This document shows, piece by piece, positions 7,850 through 16,564 of a stretch of DNA of 64,000 nt. Position 1 is the first letter of the stretch. Every line of letters begins with the position of its first letter. Source of the DNA: Paenibacillus sp. BK033 (GTDB taxonomy: Bacteria; Bacillota; Bacilli; Paenibacillales; Paenibacillaceae); contig NZ_SLVP01000012.1 in assembly GCF_004345425.1 (NCBI RefSeq), forward strand, positions 1 to 64,000, written 5' to 3'. The translations under genes were made by a program, and so were the position numbers. The notes under the pieces are model-generated. The model saw nothing but the letters and a program-made list of their open reading frames with translations. It was not told the DNA's origin and ran no database searches.

Positions 7850-9103
7850 TTATTCCGTTTCCCGCCAAACATCCGCACCAAGCTTGCGCAGGTTATCAAC
7901 GAGATTGTCATAACCGCGGTCAATATATTCTACGCCAGTAATCTCCGTAATTCCTTCTTTGACGGTAAGCCCGGCAATCACAAGCGCTGCACCCGCCCGC
8001 AGATCAGCGGCTTTAACCTTCGCCGCAAACAACTCCCCGCCTTCGATAATCGCCGAACGGCCTTCGACCCGAATGTTCGCGCCCATCCGATTCAGCTCCG
8101 GCACATGCTTGAAACGGTTGCTGTAAACATAGTCGCTCAGGATGCTGACGCCCTTCGCTTGAGCAAGCAGCGTGGTCATCGGCGACTGAAGATCCGTCGC
8201 AAAGCCAGGATAGACAAGGGCTTTCACGTCAACGGCCGTATACTCCGGCGCTCCGATAATGCGGATAGACTCGTCCATCTCCTGAACGGTTACGCCCATT
8301 TCCTCAAGCTTCGCCGTCATCGCTTCCATATGCTTCGGAATGACGTTGTCGATGGTCACGTCTCCGCGCGTTGCCGCGGCTGCAATCATGTAAGTACCCG
8401 CTTGAATCCGGTCCGGAATAATCGAATGGCGGCAGCCATGCATGCTATCTACCCCTTCAATCCGGATCGTCTCCGTTCCCGCCCCCTTGATTCGAGCGCC
8501 CATCGCGTTCAGAAGCGTGGCTACATCTATAATCTCAGGCTCTTTAGCCGCATTTTCAATGATCGTGGAGCCTTTGGCCCGTGAGGCCGCAAGCATGATA
8601 TTAATGGTCGCGCCAACGCTGACGACATCGAGATAAATTTTCGCTCCGCGCAGCTCTTTGGCGTGAATCCGCATCGAGCCTTGTTCATTGGTAACGGTAG
8701 CCCCCAAAGCTTCAAAGCCTTTAATATGCTGGTCGATTGGCCGCGGCTCGAAATTGCAGCCGCCCGGCAATCCGATAATGGCTTCCCCGAAGCGTCCAAG
8801 CATAGCACCCATCAAATAATAAGAAGCACGCAGCAGCTTCACTTTCCCATTAGGCATCGGTTTCGATTCAAGCCGCGAAGGATCAATCTTCATGACATCG
8901 CCCTGCCAGCTTACGACAGCCCCGAGGTCCTGCAGGATCTCGCTGTATACGACAACATCGCTCAAATGGGGCAAATTGTCCAATACCACTTCTGATTCTG
9001 CCAGTATGGCAGCCGGAACCAGAGCGACGGCACTGTTCTTTGCTCCGCTTATTTGGACGGTGCCCCGCAGCGGACGTCCACCGCGTATCATCAATTTCTC
9101 CAT
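7850..9103 (-). CDS. murA: UDP-N-acetylglucosamine 1-carboxyvinyltransferase (MurA, MurZ/MurAB type)
   Basis: A 417-residue enolpyruvyl transferase that performs the first committed step of peptidoglycan synthesis, from phosphoenolpyruvate and UDP-GlcNAc. The SGAKNSA start, the catalytic-loop Cys in PGGCNFEPRPIDQH (the fosfomycin target), the ATINIMLAA and PDRIQAGTYM segments and the TDLQSP loop are all present. Bacillales usually have two MurA proteins; this locus next to rho and spo0F is that of the second one, murAB/murZ. The ATG at 9103 was chosen (GGGAGG upstream, MEKL aligns with the family); a TTG one codon earlier is possible. Confidence 0.94.
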   Translation of the reverse strand: MEKLMIRGGRPLRGTVQISGAKNSAVALVPAAILAESEVVLDNLPHLSDVVVYSEILQDLGAVVSWQGDVMKIDPSRLESKPMPNGKVKLLRASYYLMGAMLGRFGEAIIGLPGGCNFEPRPIDQHIKGFEALGATVTNEQGSMRIHAKELRGAKIYLDVVSVGATINIMLAASRAKGSTIIENAAKEPEIIDVATLLNAMGARIKGAGTETIRIEGVDSMHGCRHSIIPDRIQAGTYMIAAAATRGDVTIDNVIPKHMEAMTAKLEEMGVTVQEMDESIRIIGAPEYTAVDVKALVYPGFATDLQSPMTTLLAQAKGVSILSDYVYSNRFKHVPELNRMGANIRVEGRSAIIEGGELFAAKVKAADLRAGAALVIAGLTVKEGITEITGVEYIDRGYDNLVDNLRKLGADVWRETE

Positions 9104-9433
9104 CAAATATAGTCCTCCCGAAATGTAAGAAGAAACATAGGAAAACCGCCATATGGCGCGAGCTTATACTGACACGCTCGCCGTGAAGGGCGGCTTATTA
9201 TCCCGTACTCCTATTTAGTACACTTTGCTTGTTTTTACTTCCACGCGAAGCGGAATTTTATCATTAATAATAGATTAACATGTCTATAAGACCGTTGATT
9301 CTGAGCCATTATACCATATCGGGACAGGGAATGGTATTTCTCTTACGGAAGTAGGCAAAGGGTGAGAAACCTTTAATTTAGATCAAGCAAATTGAGCCTA
9401 CTAAAAGAGAATTCTCATAAAAAAAAGGGCCCC
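9104..9433. other. murA upstream region
   Basis: This stretch holds no gene. On the minus strand a -10 TATAAT (9308-9313) sits inside an inverted repeat ATACCAT/ATGGTAT (9311-9317, 9331-9337), so an operator over the promoter is possible; no clear -35 is visible. The implied leader of about 200 nt contains a GGCGAGCG...CTCGCGCC hairpin near 9146-9175 and the palindrome GCCATATGGC. The left end toward spo0F is the spo0F terminator. Confidence 0.5.
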
Positions 9434-9443
9434 TCAGGACCCT
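9419..9443 (-). terminator. spo0F terminator
   Basis: On the minus strand AGGGTCC/GGGCCCT (9437-9443 with 9426-9432; one G-T pair) encloses TGAG and is followed by eight T residues. It overlaps the spo0F stop codon. Confidence 0.85.
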
Positions 9444-9832
9444 ACCGCAAAGCGGTTATTGGAATTTCCGCCGTGAAGCTGCATATTAACCGCAATCCGC
9501 ATCTCGTCAATATCAAACGGCTTCGTGAAATGCATAACGGCCCCCAGATCAGTCGCTTCCTTGATCATGTCAAGCTCGCCGTATGCCGTCATCATGATGA
9601 CTTTGATCTCACGGTTGATTGCCTTCACATGCTTTAAAATTTCAAGCCCGTCCATCCCCGGAATCTTCATATCGAGCAGAACGAGGTCAGGATTCTCGGC
9701 TTTTACGATTTCCAGTGCCAACCTACCGTTTGAAGCTTGGAAAGTATTGTAGCCTTCACTGCTGAACACTTCCATCAGAAGCACACGGATGCCATTCTGA
9801 TCATCAACGATCAATAGCTTCTTCTTCTCCAA
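9434..9832 (-). CDS. spo0F: Sporulation phosphorelay response regulator Spo0F
   Basis: A single-domain receiver protein of 132 residues with the acidic pair D10 and D11, the phosphoacceptor D54 (LLDMKIPGMDG), and the conserved K104. Spo0F takes phosphate from sporulation kinases and passes it to Spo0B and then Spo0A. The start is TTG with GGGAGGT 6 nt upstream; longer in-frame starts lack this. The last nine residues are an extension over B. subtilis Spo0F and run into the terminator. It sits just after pyrG, the classical location, and has its own sigma-H promoter. Confidence 0.95.
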   Translation of the reverse strand: MEKKKLLIVDDQNGIRVLLMEVFSSEGYNTFQASNGRLALEIVKAENPDLVLLDMKIPGMDGLEILKHVKAINREIKVIMMTAYGELDMIKEATDLGAVMHFTKPFDIDEMRIAVNMQLHGGNSNNRFAVGS

Positions 9833-9888
9833 GATATTACCTCCCGCGACTCGACCCACAACTGGTCAACTCTTCCATAATCGTTAAT

Positions 9889-9919
9889 ATATTCGCGCGG
9901 AGAGGTACATTATCCTGCT
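9889..9919 (-). promoter_or_regulatory. sigma-H promoter of spo0F
   Basis: On the minus strand the -35 element GCAGGATAA (AGGA at 9913-9916) and the -10 core GAAT (9891-9894) are separated by 18 nt between the cores, fitting the consensus RnAGGAwww-N(11-12)-RnnGAATww with one mismatch. It lies about 57 bp ahead of the spo0F start. B. subtilis spo0F is also sigma-H dependent. Confidence 0.75.
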
Positions 9920-9965
9920 TTTCCACTAAAAAAATTGAGAAAATCGGATGTTAGAACAGTTGTTC

Positions 9966-11570
9966 TTACTGACCGGAATATTTCAACGCCGCGCGCACAA
10001 AGCCCCGGAAGAGCGGTTGCGGACGGTTCGGACGGGATGTGAATTCCGGATGGAATTGAACCGCAAGGAACCATGGATGCTCCGGAAGCTCCACCATTTC
10101 CACCAGGCGGCCGTCCGGCGATGTACCGGAAATGCGGAGTCCTGCCGATTCAATGCGCTCACGGTATTCATTGTTGAACTCGTACCGGTGACGGTGACGC
10201 TCATAAACAAGCTCATCGTTATATTCGGCAGCCGCAAGCGAGCCCGGCTTCAATTTGCAAGGGTAGAGGCCAAGTCGCATAGTGCCGCCCATATCCTCGA
10301 TATCCTTCTGATCCGGCAGAAGATCGATAACCGGGTAAGGCGTCGAAGGGTTGATCTCCGCGCTGTTCGCATTGAACAAGCCGGCTACGCTGCGAGCGTA
10401 TTCGATCACGGCAACCTGCATGCCGAGGCAAATGCCGAAGAACGGGATTTGCTTCTCGCGGGCATAACGGATCGCCGAAACTTTACCTTCAATACCGCGA
10501 TCGCCAAAGCCGCCAGGCACAAGAATGCCGTGTACGCCCTTCAGCATTTCCGCAACGTTCTCGTCGTCGATCTCCTCCGCGTTCACCCAGCGAAGCTTCA
10601 CTTCGGAATCCGCATCGATACCCGCGTGGCCCAAAGCTTCCACGATGGAAAGGTAAGCGTCATGCAGCGCAACGTATTTGCCGACAATGGCGATTTCCGT
10701 CGTTTTGTGCAGCGATTTAACGCGATTCACGAGATCTTCCCATTGCGTCATGTCCGGTTGGTTCGTTGTAAGCTTCAGATGATTCACAACGATATCGTCG
10801 AGCCCTTGCTCGCGAAGCATCAGCGGCACTTCATACAAAGTCGAAGCGTCGATGCATTCAACAACCGCATTAGCGTCGATATCGCAGAACAAGCCGATCT
10901 TGCGCTTCAGGTCTTCCGACAGCGCATGCTCGGTACGGCATACGATTACGTTAGGCTGAATGCCGATGCTGCGGAGTTCTTTTACGCTATGCTGCGTTGG
11001 CTTTGTTTTCACTTCGCCCGCTGCCTTGATATATGGAATAAGCGTTACGTGGATGTACATTACGTTGTCGCGACCGATGTCGCTTTTAATTTGACGAATC
11101 GCTTCAAGGAAAGGCAAGCTTTCGATATCGCCTACCGTACCGCCGATTTCGGTAATAACAACGTCGGAGCCGGCTTCTTTGCCAGCGCGGTATACGCGCT
11201 CCTTGATTTCGTTCGTAATGTGCGGGATAACCTGAACCGTACCGCCCAGGTATTCGCCGCGGCGTTCCTTGGAGATCACGTTCGAATAAATCTTGCCTGT
11301 CGTTACGCTGCTGTACTTCGTCAAGTTAATATCGATAAACCGTTCATAATGCCCAAGGTCAAGGTCTGTTTCCGCGCCATCGTCCGTTACAAACACTTCG
11401 CCGTGCTGGTATGGACTCATCGTTCCCGGGTCGACGTTGATATAAGGATCGAACTTTTGAATCGTTACTTTCAAACCTCTGTTCTTAAGCAAACGGCCCA
11501 GTGATGCAGCGGTAATCCCTTTGCCAAGCGATGAAACGACGCCCCCGGTTACAAAAATATATTTTGTCAC
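9966..11570 (-). CDS. pyrG: CTP synthase
   Basis: A 534-residue CTP synthase: the N-terminal amidoligase domain starts TKYIFVTGGVVSSLGKGI (P-loop), and the C-terminal class I glutamine amidotransferase carries the nucleophile elbow GICLGMQ and the HPE of the catalytic His/Glu pair (FHPEF). It makes CTP from UTP, ATP and glutamine. The GTG at 11570 was chosen since it gives the family N-terminus and length; longer in-frame starts precede the GGAGGG ribosome binding site. It lies between rpoE and spo0F as in B. subtilis. Confidence 0.96.
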   Translation of the reverse strand: MTKYIFVTGGVVSSLGKGITAASLGRLLKNRGLKVTIQKFDPYINVDPGTMSPYQHGEVFVTDDGAETDLDLGHYERFIDINLTKYSSVTTGKIYSNVISKERRGEYLGGTVQVIPHITNEIKERVYRAGKEAGSDVVITEIGGTVGDIESLPFLEAIRQIKSDIGRDNVMYIHVTLIPYIKAAGEVKTKPTQHSVKELRSIGIQPNVIVCRTEHALSEDLKRKIGLFCDIDANAVVECIDASTLYEVPLMLREQGLDDIVVNHLKLTTNQPDMTQWEDLVNRVKSLHKTTEIAIVGKYVALHDAYLSIVEALGHAGIDADSEVKLRWVNAEEIDDENVAEMLKGVHGILVPGGFGDRGIEGKVSAIRYAREKQIPFFGICLGMQVAVIEYARSVAGLFNANSAEINPSTPYPVIDLLPDQKDIEDMGGTMRLGLYPCKLKPGSLAAAEYNDELVYERHRHRYEFNNEYRERIESAGLRISGTSPDGRLVEMVELPEHPWFLAVQFHPEFTSRPNRPQPLFRGFVRAALKYSGQ

Positions 11571-11944
11571 TTTGCTAATACCCTCCATGCTCCTCTGGTT
11601 ATGTTTAGGTTTTCCCATTTGCGCAATAAACATGGATTAGCAGACTCTCTATCCTTCTGTCCAGTTTATGGATGAACAAATCAGGTCCCTGAACTTGCTT
11701 CTACAAACAAAAAAAGTGACACCCGTCTTCACGGGGCACTTTTCATTTGGCATATTATTAAACGTGTAGCTTGCCGGAAAAACGCGGCAAATGCTAGTTT
11801 CCGCAGAGGCTTGTATCCTTCAAAAACGGGAAGGCAAGCCATTGCTGCTTATGCGGTACGTTAACCGAATCTTAAAGCCCATGCAATAGTTTACTCTGCC
11901 CGTATGCGGACTGTCAAGCTTAAACACGGCAAGCCGGAGGGAGA
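11571..11944. other. pyrG-rpoE intergenic region
   Basis: No gene is visible. It contains the terminator described separately, about 140 bp before the pyrG start. In B. subtilis pyrG is controlled by CTP through slippage at a GGG start site and an attenuator in its leader; the hairpin here is in a comparable place and its 5' arm is C-rich, but I could not find a promoter with a clear GGG start, so that regulation is unproven here. Confidence 0.45.
11707..11743 (-). terminator. terminator after rpoE, possibly pyrG attenuator
   Basis: On the minus strand AAAAGTGCCCCGT pairs with ACGGGTGTCACTTT and is followed by seven T residues. It lies about 200 bp past the rpoE stop and within the likely pyrG leader. 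Confidence 0.75.
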
Positions 11945-12529
11945 TTATTTATCGTCTTCTTCTTCCTCATCGTCTTCAAAATCTTCGTCTTCGGAGTCTT
12001 CATCGTCAAGCTCGGCATCAGCGTCGAGTTCCTCGTCAACTTCTTCATCTTCGATCTCTTCGTCTTCGATGCCAACCTCTTCGTCGACTTCTTCTTCTGC
12101 GTCGGCTTCACCGAATTCGCGGTCTTCATCGTAAGAATCGTAATCCTCTTCTTCGGCTGCGTACGAATCATCTTCCTCGTCCGCGAACAGATCCTCATCG
12201 TCATCGTCGTCATCGTTAATAATGCGCGGACGTTTAGCGTTAGAAATCGGATCTTCGTTGCGTTCAACCGGATACCAGCGTTTCAGCCCCCACATGTTGC
12301 TGCCGACGCAGGCGAAACGTCCGTCAATGTTAATCTCCGTATATACTTGAGCGATCACTTGATTGATTTGATCCGCAGACAATCCGCGAATTTTCGCGAT
12401 TTCCATCATCAGGTCACGGTAGTAGTAAGGCGTATTTGCGGACTTCAGCACTTCAAACGCCAGGTCCACCATAGGCATTTCCTTCAACCGTTCAGGATCG
12501 AGCTTCAATGCAATATTGCCGTTGCTCAC
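11945..12529 (-). CDS. rpoE: RNA polymerase delta subunit
   Basis: A 194-residue RpoE. The first 85 residues are the folded HARE-HTH domain (PMVDLAFEVLKSANTPYYYRDLMMEI..., GRFACVGSNMWGLKRW). The rest, from about residue 106, is an almost pure Asp/Glu tail with runs of DDDDDDED and EDEE. The tail competes with nucleic acid on RNA polymerase and speeds recycling and promoter selectivity. The start is GTG with AGAGAGG upstream. It precedes pyrG, as in other Bacillales. Confidence 0.95.
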   Translation of the reverse strand: MSNGNIALKLDPERLKEMPMVDLAFEVLKSANTPYYYRDLMMEIAKIRGLSADQINQVIAQVYTEINIDGRFACVGSNMWGLKRWYPVERNEDPISNAKRPRIINDDDDDDEDLFADEEDDSYAAEEEDYDSYDEDREFGEADAEEEVDEEVGIEDEEIEDEEVDEELDADAELDDEDSEDEDFEDDEEEEDDK

Positions 12530-12660
12530 ATGGACACATCCTCTCTTGCTATCTTCATACTTTCGTAATCATAACCAATATCACAGTATAGTAAAACCTA
12601 TTTTATTCAAAAAAGCAAGCTGTCCGCCGGCGGCTTCCCGCCTATGCAAATCTTCCCTGC

Positions 12661-12770
12661 AAAAAGAAAAAAGCGAAGGGCTGTCCCTTCGCTTTGACTG
12701 TATCCATCCGGAGCGCGCATTGGGTAATGCGAGACCGGAGCGTAAGAGTCGTTAGAACTCTTACATCATC
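12661..12770 (-). ncRNA. candidate structured small RNA ending in a terminator
   Basis: Read on the minus strand, three hairpins follow each other within about 105 nt: GTAAGAGT/ACTCTTAC, then CGCATT/AATGCG flanked on both sides by the repeat GCTCCGG, then a perfect terminator AAGCGAAGGG/CCCTTCGCTT followed by six T residues. There is no gene upstream for this terminator to serve, since the flanking protease gene reads the other way. A free-standing small RNA or an attenuated rpoE leader would both fit. I found no convincing promoter. Confidence 0.4.
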
Positions 12771-12789
12771 CTATGTGTTTATCTTCGTT

Positions 12790-12817
12790 TTGACACGGCT
12801 CCACGCCTAATTATCTG
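12790..12817 (+). promoter_or_regulatory. probable promoter of the subtilase gene
   Basis: A consensus -35 TTGACA (12790-12795) is followed after 16 bp by TATCTG (12812-12817), about 80 bp before the protease start. Confidence 0.55.
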
Positions 12818-12898
12818 AAAAAAGGCAAGTTGCTCATGCGGGTTTCCCCCCTGTTTCATACAATAGTTCAGCATCGTCCGTCGGGAGGGGACGCGTAA

Positions 12899-14029
12899 TT
12901 GGACATCACCGCTTTTCTCCGTTGGTTGAAGGACACGATGGCTTGCACGGGCCAAACGACGAAAAATCGGATTATCCGATTTCAGCAGCAAGGTGACTAT
13001 CGACGATTTCTGCAGGAATGGTCAGAAGTATCGACAGCATCCCCGGAACTGAAGCCGGTTAAGCAAATGCGCATCATTCGTGCAATTTCTTGTCAGCTCC
13101 CTGTCGAAGCAACTTTATCCGGCTTTTCCGGCGGCGTATGGATCGAAGACGACCGCCGCATTACCGTTCACACCGCAGCAAAAACCATGCCGCTGGAAAA
13201 AGGCATCCCCTGGGGCGTACAGCAAATCAAAGCTCCTCTTGCTTGGAGCACAACGACCGGACACCGCGTCAAAATAGGCGTCATCGATACCGGTGTAGAC
13301 TTTAGTCACCCCGATCTTCGCCAATCGCTGTCGCGCGGCATTAACCTGCTCAACCGCAGCATGCTGCCCCATGATGACAACGGTCACGGCACGCACATCG
13401 CGGGCACAATCGCAGCCGCCAACCAGGTGCATGGCATGATCGGCATTGCGCCGCGGGCACAAATTCTCCCGGTAAAAGCATTTGACCATAACGGAAGCGC
13501 GTTTGTATCCGACATTATTCTCGGGATCGACTGGTGCGTCCGCAACCGGGTCCATATTATTAACATGAGCTTTGGCATGAAGACGCGCAGCAAAGCTCTC
13601 CTCAATGCGATAAACAACGCATATAATGCCGGCGTTATCGTAGTCGCTTCTTCGGGCAACGACGGCAAACGCCGGTCTGTCGACTATCCGGCCAGATATC
13701 CGCAGACAATCTCGGTCGGGGCAACAAACAAGCTGCGGCGCATCGCTCCGTTCAGCAACCGGGGTACGTTTATCGATATTTACGCGCCCGGCGACAAAAT
13801 CTTTTCCGCTTGGCTTCGCGGCAAATATCACGAGATGAGCGGAACCTCGATGGCTACCTCCCATGTCAGCGGAGCCATCGCTTTGCTGCTGGCTCAAAAG
13901 CCGGGTTTGTCTCCCGCGGAAATAAAAGCGATCCTGAAAAAGTCGTACCTGCCGCTTAGAAGCACCAAGGCTCCCCGTTACACCGGGGAGATTGATGTCA
14001 TGAAGATGCTGGGGGCGGCGGACCGATGA
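12899..14029 (+). CDS. Subtilisin-like serine protease (S8) without signal peptide
   Basis: A 376-residue subtilase. The catalytic triad is D130 (GVIDTG), H163 (NGHGTHIAG) and S317 (GTSMATSHVSG), with oxyanion N254 (SSGNDG). About 100 residues precede the catalytic domain and could act as a pro-domain, but there is no signal peptide or membrane segment at the N-terminus, so export by Sec is not indicated. Start TTG with GGGAGGGG upstream. The gene stands alone, divergent from rpoE and convergent with argS, with its own terminator. Substrate unknown. Confidence 0.88.
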   Translation: MDITAFLRWLKDTMACTGQTTKNRIIRFQQQGDYRRFLQEWSEVSTASPELKPVKQMRIIRAISCQLPVEATLSGFSGGVWIEDDRRITVHTAAKTMPLEKGIPWGVQQIKAPLAWSTTTGHRVKIGVIDTGVDFSHPDLRQSLSRGINLLNRSMLPHDDNGHGTHIAGTIAAANQVHGMIGIAPRAQILPVKAFDHNGSAFVSDIILGIDWCVRNRVHIINMSFGMKTRSKALLNAINNAYNAGVIVVASSGNDGKRRSVDYPARYPQTISVGATNKLRRIAPFSNRGTFIDIYAPGDKIFSAWLRGKYHEMSGTSMATSHVSGAIALLLAQKPGLSPAEIKAILKKSYLPLRSTKAPRYTGEIDVMKMLGAADR

Positions 14030-14078
14030 GGTGAGGGAGAAGGACTTTGTTTGCCGTTGGTGAGACTGGCGGCGAACA

Positions 14079-14182
14079 ATGTATCTCCCTCCGGTTGCTG
14101 TTGTGTACAGTTTGCCTGAACAATATTCACAGGATGCAAAGTGTACACAAAGGCAAGCGCTCCGCTCCTCCTGGAGATACAT
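14079..14182. repeat. nested inverted repeat in the protease 3' region
   Basis: An inner inverted repeat of 15 nt with a single mismatch (TTGTGTACAGTTTGC at 14101-14115 against 14136-14150) is surrounded by a perfect 10-nt repeat ATGTATCTCC/GGAGATACAT (14079-14088, 14173-14182), and by AAGGAC/GTCCTT further out. The loop contains CTGAA...TTCACAG. The whole can fold into one long imperfect hairpin. It may be a MITE remnant or a 3'-UTR structure. Confidence 0.6.
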
Positions 14183-14224
14183 CGTCCTTGCCCGCACTCA
14201 ATCGGTGCTGTTGAAGGGCGAATA

Positions 14225-14260
14225 GAAACCGTTCCGGGATGCCTAGGAACGGTTTCTTTT
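14225..14260 (+). terminator. terminator of the subtilase gene
   Basis: GAAACCGTTCC (14225-14235) pairs with GGAACGGTTTC (14246-14256) and is followed by TTTT. Confidence 0.85.
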
Positions 14261-14310
14261 CGTTGGAACGGCAGCGATTGCTGCGACTAAGCGCCCGCCT
14301 CCAAACGCAG

Positions 14311-14340
14311 CAAAGCCGCCAATGAAAACCGGCGGCTTTG
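14311..14340 (-). terminator. hairpin after argS
   Basis: CAAAGCCGCC pairs perfectly with GGCGGCTTTG across a 10-nt loop, 23 bp past the argS stop. On the minus strand no T run follows, so it is at best a weak or Rho-assisted terminator. Confidence 0.5.
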
Positions 14341-14362
14341 CTTGTCGATTTGACCGGGCGGA

Positions 14363-16042
14363 TTACATCCGCTCCGGAGCCGATACGCCAACGAGGCGGA
14401 GCGTGTTGGCGATAACGATGCGGACGGCGCCAAGCAACGCGATGCGCGCCTGGGTCTGAGCCGCGTCTTCGGTAATGACGCGTTCGGCTTTGTAATAGCT
14501 GTGGAACTGCGAAGCCAGTTCATACACATAGCGAATCAGGCGATGCGGCGCGTATTGAGCCGCAGCTTCCGACACTTCCTGCGGCAGCTCGCCGAGCTTG
14601 CGAAGCAGGTCGAATTCGGCCTCGGACGAGAGCTTGCCGAAGTCGATGCCGCTGATCGGCAGAAGAGCAACGCTTTGCTCCTCCGCCTGGCGGAAGATGC
14701 TGCAAATGCGGGCATGCGCATATTGCACGTAAAAGACCGGGTTCTCGTTCGAAGTCGAGATCGCAAGATCCATATCGAAATCCAGATGCGAGTCCATGCT
14801 CCGCATCGTGAAGAAATAACGGATGGCGTCGACGCCAACCTCGTCCATCAGATCCTGCATCGTAACGGCTTTGCCGGTACGCTTGGACATCTTCACTTTT
14901 TCCCCGTCCTGGAACAGGCTTACCATCTGCGCGATCAATACGACCAGCTTGTCCGGATCATTGCCAAGCGCGGCCATAGCAGCCTTCACGCGAGGGATGT
15001 AGCCATGGTGGTCGGCGCCCCAGATGTTGATCATTTTGTCGTAGCCGCGGCTGAATTTGTCTTGGTGGTAAGCGATGTCCGGCGTCAAATACGTATACGA
15101 GCCGTCATTTTTCACGAGAACGCGGTTCTTGTCGTCGCCGTAAGGCATTGTCGACAGCCACGTAGCGCCTTCTTCCTCGTACACTTGGCCTTTTTCCTTC
15201 AGTGCCTCGAGTGCCTTCTCCACTTGACCGCTCTCGTATAGCGAGGTTTCGCTGTACCAGATATCGAAATTGACGCGGAAGCGTCCAAGATCGCGTTTGA
15301 TTTTGTCGAGTTCTTTTTCAAGACCATATTGACGGAAATATGCAAAGCGCTCTTCATCGGACAACGAAAGAAGGCTGTCGCCTTTCTCCTCCGCAAGCAG
15401 CTTGCCGAAACCAACGATGTCTTCGCCATGGTAGCCGTCTTCCGGCATTTCCGCGTCTTGACCAAGCGCTTGGCGGTAACGCGCTTCAATCGAGCGCGCC
15501 AGGTTGTTGACCTGGTTGCCCGCGTCATTAATATAGTACTCGCGGGTTACTTCATAACCCGCGAAATCGAGCACGTTGCAGAGCGCATCGCCCACGGCCG
15601 CGCCGCGCGCATGGCCAAGGTGAAGGTTGCCTGTCGGATTCGCGCTGACGAATTCGACTTCAACGCGTTGACCGGCTCCTTCTTTTGTACGTCCGTAGTT
15701 GTCTCCCGCAGCCGTAATCTCGCCGATAACGGAATATAAATAGCTTTTGTCCATGCGGAAGTTAATAAAGCCCGGACCGGCAATCTCCGCCGATTGGATA
15801 CCGAACTTCTCGCCGTTCAGGTTTGCGATAATCGTCTCGGCGATTTGACGCGGGTTTTTCTTTGCCAGCTTGGTAAGCTGCATCGCCGCGTTTGTCGCCA
15901 GGTCGCCGTGCGCTTTATCCTTAGGCACCTCCAGCACAAAGGCCGGAAGCTCCTCGCGAGCCGCAAGACCGCCTGCTACCGCCGCGTCCGCAATCGCCTC
16001 CTTCACCTTCTCGTACATTTGCTCCAACACGTTCGTACTCAT
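14363..16042 (-). CDS. argS: Arginyl-tRNA synthetase
   Basis: A 559-residue class I synthetase with the HIGH-type motif HLGH (NPTGNLHLGHARG) and KMSKR (VKMSKRTGKAV), an N-terminal Add-1 domain and the DALR anticodon-binding domain at the C-terminus (DAIRYFF... and ...AQTQARIALLGAVRIVIANTLRLVGVSAPERM). It charges all tRNA-Arg species, including the tRNA-Arg(CCU) into which the prophage at 43.4 kb has integrated. The ATG overlaps the ywiB stop as ATGA; the ywiB-argS pairing is conserved in Bacillales. Confidence 0.97.
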   Translation of the reverse strand: MSTNVLEQMYEKVKEAIADAAVAGGLAAREELPAFVLEVPKDKAHGDLATNAAMQLTKLAKKNPRQIAETIIANLNGEKFGIQSAEIAGPGFINFRMDKSYLYSVIGEITAAGDNYGRTKEGAGQRVEVEFVSANPTGNLHLGHARGAAVGDALCNVLDFAGYEVTREYYINDAGNQVNNLARSIEARYRQALGQDAEMPEDGYHGEDIVGFGKLLAEEKGDSLLSLSDEERFAYFRQYGLEKELDKIKRDLGRFRVNFDIWYSETSLYESGQVEKALEALKEKGQVYEEEGATWLSTMPYGDDKNRVLVKNDGSYTYLTPDIAYHQDKFSRGYDKMINIWGADHHGYIPRVKAAMAALGNDPDKLVVLIAQMVSLFQDGEKVKMSKRTGKAVTMQDLMDEVGVDAIRYFFTMRSMDSHLDFDMDLAISTSNENPVFYVQYAHARICSIFRQAEEQSVALLPISGIDFGKLSSEAEFDLLRKLGELPQEVSEAAAQYAPHRLIRYVYELASQFHSYYKAERVITEDAAQTQARIALLGAVRIVIANTLRLVGVSAPERM

Positions 16043-16485
16043 GGTTTCTCCTCCTGTATATGGAGCCGGTTGAGGAACCGGCCCGACAAATGTTCATTCA
16101 TCCATAGTTCATACTGCCACTCAATCGCGCATGGCGGCTCCGCGGAAGCAGGCTTCCCGCCACCTTCTCCCTTGAGTTCAATAAACGCCGTTGCCGTCTC
16201 CATCTGAAACGAGGTATAGGGAGAGCGGTAGTAGCCGTTTCTTCGCGTTTCGCCGGGCACAAACAGCTGCTCCGATTCAACGACGCCCCGGCGCGTGATC
16301 AACAGCTCGTCCTGCCGGTAACGCACAAGCGTCCGAATGGGAGAAGCACTTCCCTCCACCGGCTCTTCGTACCGGATATAAACCGTCCGTTCCTTCCGGA
16401 ACCATTCCCCTGAATACGTATGTACGACGGACTCCCCATCCTGGGTGCTTGTCAGCGTAATTTTAACCGCCATTCTGTCCTGCAT
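16039..16485 (-). CDS. ywiB: YwiB-like beta-barrel protein (DUF1934)
   Basis: A 148-residue protein of the DUF1934 family, with a calycin-like beta barrel pattern of alternating strands (VKITLTSTQDGE, TVYIRYEEP, ELLITRRGVVES, then TATAFIELKGEGG). The function is unknown. Its stop overlaps the argS start, so it is cotranslated with argS. The ATG at 16485 was chosen because GGAG lies 8 nt upstream; an ATG four codons later is also possible. Confidence 0.85.
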   Translation of the reverse strand: MQDRMAVKITLTSTQDGESVVHTYSGEWFRKERTVYIRYEEPVEGSASPIRTLVRYRQDELLITRRGVVESEQLFVPGETRRNGYYRSPYTSFQMETATAFIELKGEGGGKPASAEPPCAIEWQYELWMNEHLSGRFLNRLHIQEEKP

Positions 16486-16564
16486 CGCAAAAGCTCCTAT
16501 ATCTCCAGTCTTCTCGTATGTTACTACTATATACAGGAAGCCCCGTAATTTCAACGATTGTACG

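Larger units (their letters stand above)
12530..12898. other. rpoE-protease divergent intergenic region
   Basis: Besides the candidate small RNA on the minus strand and the protease promoter on the plus strand, I see no coding sequence. The rpoE promoter must lie to the left of about 12,660. Confidence 0.5.
14030..14362. other. protease-argS convergent intergenic region
   Basis: It contains no gene, but a nested inverted repeat, the protease terminator and a hairpin after argS, all listed separately. Confidence 0.6.

Noticed and set aside
9948..11504. Long open frame of 518 codons on the plus strand opposite pyrG
   Set aside because: It is antisense to a complete, well-conserved CTP synthase; its protein is rich in His/Arg/Phe with no domain, as expected of a GC-rich shadow frame.
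11904..12134. Serine-rich open frame
   Set aside because: It is the complement of the Asp/Glu-rich tail codons of rpoE, which read as Ser on the other strand.
13115..14197. 360-codon open frame on the minus strand opposite the subtilase
   Set aside because: The plus strand encodes a full protease with catalytic triad; the reverse frame lacks any motif or ribosome binding site.
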